From Apteryx mantelli (lineage: Eukaryota; Chordata; Aves; Apterygiformes; Apterygidae), in contig NC_089981.1 in NCBI RefSeq assembly GCF_036417845.1, positions 19,922,001-19,986,000 of the forward strand: 64,000 bases of DNA, in the 5' to 3' direction. Of this stretch, positions 57,097-64,000 are shown piece by piece. The position numbers and the translations under genes were made by a program. Position 1 is the stretch's first letter. Every line of letters starts with the position of its first letter. The notes beneath the pieces were generated by a model that saw only the letters and a program-made list of their open reading frames with translations, was not told where the DNA came from and ran no database searches.

Positions 57097-58032
57097 TCAG
57101 AAGTACACTTTCCTCCTGATAATATTGATTGTGGCATGCTTCACCTCCTTGTTCCTCAAACTGTAAATCAAGGGATTCAGCATGGGGATTATAATGCTAT
57201 AAAAGATGGATGAAATTTTCTTGCTCTCCATTGAGTTCATGGAACTGGGTTGCATGTAATTGAAAGCAGCAGATACAAAGAAGATGGTGACGGCTGCTAG
57301 GTGGGAGGCACAGGTGGAGCAGGCTTTGCGCCTGCCTTCAGCAGAGTTCATCCTCATGATGGTCACCGCAATGCGGGCATAGGAGGCGATGATGAGCAGG
57401 TTGGTGGTGGTCATGTTGAAGCCCACAAACACAAACATCACAACCTCGTTGAGCCATGTGTCAGTGGAGGAGAGAACAAGCAATGGGGGCCCATCACAGT
57501 AGAAGTTATTGATGACGTGAGGGCCACAGAAGGAGAGCTGGAGCAAGCCGCTCGTGTGTATGATGGCATTCAGCATCCCCGCAAGGTAGGACCCGGCAAC
57601 CAGGCACGTGCAGAGTCCAGGAGACATGACGACCCCGTAGAGCAGGGGGCTGCAGATGGCCACGTAGCGGTCATACGCCATGGCAGCCAGAAGGTAGATC
57701 TCAGCTGTGGCAAAAACACCATAGAAGTATAACTGCATGAGGCAGCCAGCAAAAGAAATGGCTCTGTGTTTTTCTGAAAGGTCCAACAGCATTTTGGGGC
57801 TGATGGTGCAGGAATAGCAAATGTCTAAGAAGGACAAGTTACTGAGGAAAAAGTACATGGGGGTGTGGAGTTGGGGGCTGACCCTGACCAGCACGATGAT
57901 GCCGAGGTTTCCCACTAGGGTCAGCGTGTAGGTGCCCAGGAAGAGGGCGAAGAGGACAGGCTTCAGGTGTGGGTGATCTGTGAGTCCTGCGAGGGTGAAG
58001 TGGGTCACCCTGGTGCAGTTCTCATCCACCAT
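57097..58032 (-). CDS. Olfactory receptor, class II, duplicon C, intact
   Basis: Odorant receptor of 311 residues: MVDENCTRVTHF start with N5 glycosylation site, GN 41-42, [13 protein letters not shown], Cys97, [10 protein letters not shown] 118-127, FCGPHVINNFYCDGPPLL in loop 2, SY 217-218, KACSTCASH 236-244, [12 protein letters not shown] from 283, and the C-tail VKHATINIIRRKVYF. No breaks. The start at 58032 is set by the splice acceptor at 58051, 18 bases upstream, and by the paralogs. It has the subfamily's own 3' end (as at 37.8 kb), and its upstream flank matches the one at 43.0 kb, so it is the best model of the unrearranged gene. Loop-2 residue 181 is Gly here. Confidence 0.95.
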   Translation of the reverse strand: MVDENCTRVTHFTLAGLTDHPHLKPVLFALFLGTYTLTLVGNLGIIVLVRVSPQLHTPMYFFLSNLSFLDICYSCTISPKMLLDLSEKHRAISFAGCLMQLYFYGVFATAEIYLLAAMAYDRYVAICSPLLYGVVMSPGLCTCLVAGSYLAGMLNAIIHTSGLLQLSFCGPHVINNFYCDGPPLLVLSSTDTWLNEVVMFVFVGFNMTTTNLLIIASYARIAVTIMRMNSAEGRRKACSTCASHLAAVTIFFVSAAFNYMQPSSMNSMESKKISSIFYSIIIPMLNPLIYSLRNKEVKHATINIIRRKVYF

Positions 58033-58050
58033 TGGTACTGTCCTTAATCG

Positions 58051-58074
58051 CTGCAGAGAGACCTGGAAGGAAGA
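58051..58074 (-). other. 3' splice site upstream of OR (duplicon C)
   Basis: ctctctgcag acceptor on the minus strand, exon starting at 58050. Same position as in copies B and B'. Confidence 0.75.
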
Positions 58075-59194
58075 GGGTGAAAACAATGCTGGATGCAATT
58101 TCCACTTCATAAATATCAATGTGAAAAGATGACACTGCCTTTGAGGTTAAATGGAAAAGGAAAAAAGTAAAAGAATTGCTGATTATTCTCTTGCAGTGAC
58201 AGTAACCTCTTTGGAAGAAAAAACTCAGCAGTTCTTAGAAAGTCTTTTCCATAAGCATCCAACAAAGAAAGCAGGGTGTCACAACCTGTTCTGTGACCCC
58301 TGATTCCCTTCCAGGCACAAATCCAGTATCTACATGCAGATTTTGGGGGGCTCATGAGATGTTTCATAAATATAATGATGACAGCTGCGGACCATGCACC
58401 CTTATTCATGTTTTCCTGTATTTTGATGCAGCAGCTACAGTGCCTAAGCAGATCCCTCTCAAGGCTCCAGGTAATACAAGGTCCTATCACAAAGCGGAAG
58501 GGTATCTTGGAACTTAAAGTTCTGGGGAAAGGTGGCTGTGCTTTCAGGGTGGAAACTGGCCTCTCTTTATCTGTTTACAGACTAGGCAGAGTCTTTCCTT
58601 CTGCTCTTGTTTCCTTCATTAGAAGTGAGATTCATTGGACTACCACGCTATAGACAAGCTAGAGCCAAAGTGGCCCTCTGGCTTTCCTGGCAGTGTAGAG
58701 GATTGGCTCTTCTGACCTATTATGAACTATTTCTCTTAGATTAAGAAGCCTTCTCCTCTGAGGGTAGCTTGACTATGGGAGAGGTTTAAATGAAAAGCTC
58801 GGGCTTTGAGGCTTGTTCCGTAGATGTCGAAAAGGTGACCAAGGCCAGCTGCCTCCCTGCACACCATCGTGCACGCCAAACAACTCCTTCAGCTAGACAC
58901 TCACTTTTAACCTTTTGACGCAAGACCTTTTGACAAAGGTTGCCAAGGTGGGTAAATCTTAAGGCAAATCTCCCCTTAATCATTTCCTTTCCAGTTCAGG
59001 GGTTTGGTCTCTTTTGCACAGCTGATGTGAAAGTGCTCAAGCAGACATCTAAAATATCTGTTGTTACGTTAGAAGTCCAGAACCAACTGTTATTAAATAA
59101 TATAGATGTGATGAAACATATCTAAGTAGAAACTTCTATGCTCAGTCAAGCGAGACTACTCTCAGCTTAATTACAGAAGGGCATACTACTTCTC

Positions 59195-59217
59195 TAGTAG
59201 TAGTAGTAGTAGTAGTA
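59195..59217. repeat. (TAG)7 microsatellite
   Basis: Seven TAG units. The matching site in copy B' (about 45121-45135) has only about three to four, so it has changed length since the duplication. Confidence 0.92.
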
Positions 59218-59711
59218 CCCTTCAAATGCCCTTTCAGAATACTAAGGCATGCCTTAAGCTGTCATTTTCACAGGCTTTAGAAAGGATTTTCCAATGGGTG
59301 ACAGAATGCCTACATGTTCCTCCAATGCAGGGCATGATACAATGCTTGCCTTACACTTCCACTAACCTCTTCATTGCAAAGCTCTCCCCTTACCTGAGGA
59401 AGTGCTTGCTAAAATAAATTGGAGTCAGGCACTTCTGCAGGGCAATTCATCCCCTCCAAAGAAAGGTCTTAGCCATTTGGGGTAAATCATCACCTGTAGC
59501 TGCTCACTTCCTGCTTTTAAAGGGAAAGCAGAGACCTGTGTAGAGCTAAACTTACAAAGGTTGGATGCCCAAGGGTCAGTGAAGATTCCTCACAGGACAG
59601 AGATCTGCACATAGGGCAAAGAAGGAGTGATCTAGGATATCACTGAGTGCATATAACCATTGAAACAAGAGTGCTGCTGAAGAATACCTAGTGAGAACGG
59701 GTGGCCTTCAT

Positions 59712-60245
59712 CACAGAATCACAGACTGGTGGAGGTTGGAAGGGACCTTTGGAGATCATCTAGTCCAACGCCCCTGCTCAAGCAGGGTCACCTAGGTCAT
59801 GTTGCACAGGATCGCGTCCAGGCAGGTTTTGAATATCTCCAGAGAAGGAGACTCCACAACCTCTCTGGGCAACCTGTTCCAGTGCTCTGTCACCCTCACA
59901 GTGAAGAAGTTTTTTCTCACGGTCAGATGGAACTTCCTGTGTTTCAGTTTGTGCCTGTTGCCTCTTGTCCTGTCGCTGGGCACCGCTGAAAACAGTCTGG
60001 CCCCATCGTCTTGACACCCTCCCTTAAGATATTTGTATACCTTGATAAGATCCCCTCTCAGTCTTCTCTTCTCCAGGCTGAGCAGGCCCAGCTCTCGCAG
60101 CCTTTTCTCCTAAGAGAGAAGCTCCAGTCCCCCCCTAATGATCTTCATAGCCCTTTGCTGGACTCTCTCTGATACTTCCATGTCTCTCTTCTGCTAAGGA
60201 GCCCAGAAATGGACACAGTACTCCAGATGTTATAGCACGTGAGCC
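59712..60245 (-). mobile_element. CR1 LINE 3' fragment (copy of 45628-46155)
   Basis: Same insertion as at 45.6 kb, duplicated with duplicon 2. Minus-strand tail reads [20 protein letters not shown]. It differs by scattered substitutions and a short C-run. Confidence 0.95.
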
Positions 60246-62580
60246 TCAAGTGAAGGTCCTGAAAAAGATAAGGACAACTTAATTTGTGGGGGGGAGGAAA
60301 CAGGAGGATGGAGCAGCCATGAGTGACAGAAAGCTACATTCTCTTTTGCACCTTCATGCTGGGGTCCAGGATTGTCTGCACTGTCTACAGGAGCGCTGGT
60401 CATGGCCAGCTACCTGCAGCAGAGCTGCCGGCAAAGCCCCGTTTCACCATGCATCCCGGGGCTCTGGAGCCCAGCCAACTTTCCCCTGGGTGTCAGCAAC
60501 ATCCTGAGGAGGCCAAGGCAGAAGCTCTTCCTGGGCAGATGTGGCCATTCCTTGCCTGACACAGCTACCTGCCCAAGCAAGTGGGGAGTATGGGCTCAAA
60601 CTTTCTTTCTAGCAAGTTCCTCTGGCGTTTCTCCCAAGCCCATCTGGACTTGTTTCCATAATGCAGAAACAATACAGATGTGAGGCGAGCTTGGACCTGA
60701 CAACAGCCTGGGACCCACGCTTGAAAAACCACCAGGACCTAGCAGAGCTGTGTCAAAGTATGCCTTGGATGTCGGTGTGCTCTCTGCTTCCTGGTGCTTT
60801 GTCCCCTGGACTCCGCGTAGGACTGGTGGGGAAGGTGCTCTTCTACAGATGTGTCATCCCGTGGTGAAAAGTAAGTGTAACCAACCCAGGGATGGTTGTG
60901 TGTTTGGGTGAGGCAAAATTGCCCCACCCGCAGGACCTCATCCTGTTAACATACATTAGTCTTCCACAGTTTTCAGCAGAACCTGAAATCTCCAACTGTC
61001 ATGCCTCTTACCTGGATACAGACAAGCTGTAATGATTCAGACAAACTTTCAAAAGTGAATAGTAATGGTGAGGTATTTGGCCAGCGTTCATTTTGGAAGC
61101 GTGCCACGGGTGAGACAAGCTGACAAAGGTTCTGCCTTATTCTGGGACGTGGAAAAAATTAACTTTAGCACCTGACTTAAACACAGTGCTAAACTAAGAC
61201 TCCTCCTTGGCCATGTTGCTTATCCACTATGACCCTCTTCCTGCTCGTGAATTCTAGTGAGCAGCACAGGTCTAGTAAGGTTAATCCGACACCATGTGTA
61301 AAAGCATTATTCCATGTGCCCTGCCATTTCCCACCTCTTCTTTTGCATCTTTGCTGCATTCTTTATCAGTAGTTTCTTAGCAAGATCCTTAATTTCCTAC
61401 CTCACATTGGTGCTCCTGCAGTTCTTCACAGTTCTCCTCCGTCCCAGTGAAACTACAGGCAGGTAGGATCATCAGCCAGGTGCTGACGGAGGATTTTGTC
61501 CAGGCACAAAGTTATCCAGTTCTTCTCAGAGACATATGAGGACACTCAACACATCGCCATCCAGCATCTCTTTGTCTCAGAAATTCACTCACGTTTGCTC
61601 CGTTCCGTGGTCTCCCCGAGCTATTGGCAGACCCCCGCTCAGTGAGGACTGAGCGGAAGTCCAAATATAGGCTCTGTCGGTCTCTGTGAAACCAGAATGA
61701 TGTCCCACTCATCCCATACTCATGGGATAAGTTATCAGAGGTTCTCCAGGGCACCTGGTAAACAGAGCGAGCTTCCCCTGAGGACCTGGGCTTGCATCAT
61801 GCAGAGATTTCTCTCTGCAGCTAATGTTTTGGCAAATCCCCCAAACATATCAGAAATAATGCCTGCAGATGATAAGTCATTATACTGATGCACTTAACTT
61901 TGCAGGGAAGAACTAAACACAAGACAATGCATTTCTGTGGAAGGATGTAAATCAGAAGAACAACTTCTTCCTGTGTTTCTGGAGAAACACGTATGAGTAA
62001 CTTCTTACTACTGGCTCAGTTGAAGGAAATCTGTTCGTCTCTGTCATGGCCAGTCACGTTAAATTTACTTTTATTTGTGTAATATTTTTGCTTGAATTGA
62101 ACGTGCGTTAAAGAAAAAGCATACCAAAACACAGAAATCAATCTGCTACCATTCTCCCTTCTCCAGTTTGAAGACAACTTGCAGTTTCATATTGCCCTTC
62201 CTCATACGATTGTGCAGCAGGGTTTTCCTCCGGTGGGGTGCCATATCAGCTTCTTTACTCAGTCTTTTCAAGGACTCAGGCTAGCTTTGGACACCTCTGC
62301 AGGACATATCACTCATCAGAAGCACCTGTTTCTCACTGTACAGGATTAAGGAGACCTGGACAACAAGGCCAGACTTACAGAAACAACTTTTCAACACCTG
62401 CAGTTAGGCGGGTGAATCCCAACCAGGACACTGTTTTACCGAGTCTCTGAGTTCACACTCAGTGAGTTTACATCTGTTGTTACTAAGTCTTTCTTTCTGG
62501 GATTTACCTCCAACTCTGGAGGTAACACCTACCTCTGGGCTAGTTTACCTGAGCTTCTCTCTGCTCACAAATGCATTCAT

Positions 62581-63260
62581 TTCTAAGAGGATCAAGCTTG
62601 GCTTCCCCCACAGCACCTCACGCTCCACAGTTTGTCCAGTTCTGATAGTTCAACCTGTGGAGAACATAGAGGGCAAAATGGAGATATGTGTTCTCTCCAG
62701 AAGCAGTGTGCCCCAGCCCAGCTCAGGGGCTAAGGACTCCCTTAATGCACCATGACCAGTGGAGCACCTCTGGACACGGGAGCCACCTGATCACTGCTCC
62801 GGGGCCCGGGGGCAGCCCCACACCAGAGCCCTACCACAGCTGGAGAACCGGGTGCCAAGCACACAGCCCTTCATCTCCTCTGGGGCTGCTCCCCACAAGA
62901 TGCTCTTGGCCATGGGAGACCACTTTCATCCTCCAAGCAGATCGCTGCCTTGCGCGACCTTTCTTCTGATGGATGCCAATGCAGGGCTGGCTGTACGGCC
63001 CTGCCAGCGTCACAAGTGGCATTTCAGCTAGTGCTTTTCTTCTGCAGCATTCCTTCCTTCCTTCCTTCCTTTTCTGTGTGCCTGTGGCCTCAGTGTGGGA
63101 AGCAGGGCAGATATGTAACCCTCAGCTCAGCTGAGGAGGACTCTCAGGCAGTATGCTTTGGCTCCCTGGTGGCAGTGATACACTTGCAGGTGGGAATGGA
63201 CAGTGGCTGCAAACAGCTGGGGAAGGGATGCATATGAGTTGCCTGAGAGCACCTGTGAAA
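62581..63260. other. Segment present in C' but not B'
   Basis: About 0.68 kb, GC-moderate, no recognised transposon or gene. In B' the flanks meet at 48763 around agaaaag, so the segment was more likely deleted from B' than inserted into C'. It contains a TTCC microsatellite. Confidence 0.7.
63050..63072. repeat. (TTCC)5 microsatellite
   Basis: Five TTCC units plus a partial one. Confidence 0.92.
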
Positions 63261-63498
63261 GAAAAGCCTTGTCCAACCTAAAACATGCCATGTGCCACCA
63301 TTAAGACATGTTCAGGAGCTGCTCTGCTGCACTCATGCCACTAGAGAGCAGTGGTGGTACTTTAAGGATGCTTGGAAAATCCCAGGACGTCTCATTCAAC
63401 ATGTTGGCTAGTTTAGCATTACTGTCTCCCCATCACACACTATCCATGGAGCCTGCACAAAGGTCCTGGCTCTTCAGCCTGTTCGTAGGTGATCACTG

Positions 63499-64000
63499 AA
63501 TCAGAGTAATCACGGACTCAGGTGGGAAGGGACCTCAGGAGGCCTCTAGTCCAACCTCCTCCTTAATGCAGGTTTTCAACACTGAATTCACATCACATTG
63601 CGCAGGGCCTTCTCCAGTCAAGGCTTGAAAAATCTCCAAGGATGGAGGCTGCACAGCCTTGCTGGACCCCCTTCCAGTGCCCGACTGTCCTCTGGGGGGA
63701 AAAACAGTCTTCTATCCAGTCAAACCTCCCCATTTTGGTTTATGACCACTGTCCCTCATCTCTCTGCTGTGCGCCTCAGCAGAGTCTGGCTTTGGCTTCT
63801 TGATAACCTGCGTGTAGGCACTGTGAGGCTGCTCTTAGGTCCTCCCAAGGCCTTCTGGTCTCCAGGCTAAGTAAGCACTTTCCCCTCAGCTTCTTATCAC
63901 AGGTGGTCCCCAACTGTCTTGGTGGTCCCTGCTAGACTTGCTCGGGTTTGTTGACACCATTCTTGCTGTGGGGGCCAAACCTGGAGGGGGTACCCAAACA
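63499..64000 (-). mobile_element. Older CR1-type LINE fragment (copy of 48998-49511)
   Basis: Same fragment as at 49.0 kb. It runs off the window edge. Confidence 0.75.

Larger units (their letters stand above)
52751..58074. repeat. Duplicon 1, copy C
   Basis: Homologous to 33863-38754 (B) and to 1-4182 (A). It keeps a longer form of the CR1 insertion and its left flank (55466-56299), which A and B both lack, but lacks about 430 bases that A and B have (junction at about 54041). It flows without a break into duplicon 2, so the OR gene here is the only one with both flanks of the duplicated unit. Confidence 0.93.
57298..64000. repeat. Duplicon 2, copy C' (cut by window edge)
   Basis: Matches 43218-49511. 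It overlaps duplicon 1 through the OR gene. It carries a 273-base deletion relative to B' (at about 60918, one caaaa left at the junction) and an additional 0.68 kb block at 62581-63260. Confidence 0.93.

Noticed and set aside
1-64000. CRISPR arrays, tRNA or rRNA genes, bacterial or phage operons
   Set aside because: No regularly spaced repeats, tRNA boxes or rRNA motifs were seen, and the sequence is clearly vertebrate nuclear DNA.

Overview
The window looks like avian genomic DNA. The main evidence is many fragments of CR1 retrotransposons, including the CR1 3' hairpin/octamer end (AATCACAG-type repeats), plus single-exon class II olfactory receptor (OR) genes. It lacks Alu- or L1-type mammalian repeats and has no bacterial operon structure. 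I cannot name the species.

The region is an OR gene cluster built by segmental duplication. Five OR reading frames appear intact: 17247-18203 (+), 27893-28834 (+), 37777-38712 (-), 43021-43956 (-) and 57097-58032 (-). Three are broken: 3377-4182 (-, 5' end lost), 9313-10172 (-, decayed) and 52132-52750 (+, stops and 3' truncation). The receptors at 37.8, 43.0 and 57.1 kb and the broken copy at 3.4 kb form one recently expanded subfamily. The genes at 17.2 kb, 27.9 kb and the two older pseudogenes belong to other subfamilies.

Layout. 1-4182 is copy A of duplicon 1, cut by the window edge. 4183-6199 is plain intergenic DNA. 6200-7040 is a strong CpG island with two ZNF143/Staf-type promoter motifs, a CCAAT box and a CRE. 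7.6-8.4 kb holds old CR1 pieces. 9.3-10.2 kb is an OR pseudogene. 10-17 kb is AT-rich and gene-poor. 17.2 and 27.9 kb carry the two plus-strand ORs, with an LTR fossil bearing an initiator-Met-tRNA primer site at 19.8-20.2 kb between them. 33863-38754 is duplicon 1 copy B, 43218-49511 is duplicon 2 copy B', and 52751-64000 is copy C, which carries duplicon 1 and duplicon 2 joined end to end through one OR gene.

Each OR would work alone: one receptor gene chosen per olfactory neuron, signalling through the olfactory G protein. The duplicated genes share a splice acceptor 18 bases upstream of the ATG, so upstream non-coding exons are likely. I found no novel enzymatic or defence system. The most interesting signals are the mosaic history of the duplicons, a chimeric receptor at 43.0 kb, one extracellular-loop codon that differs in all four paralogs, the unexplained CpG-island promoter inside the cluster, the LTR primer-site fossil, and an unclassified repeat family seen five times.
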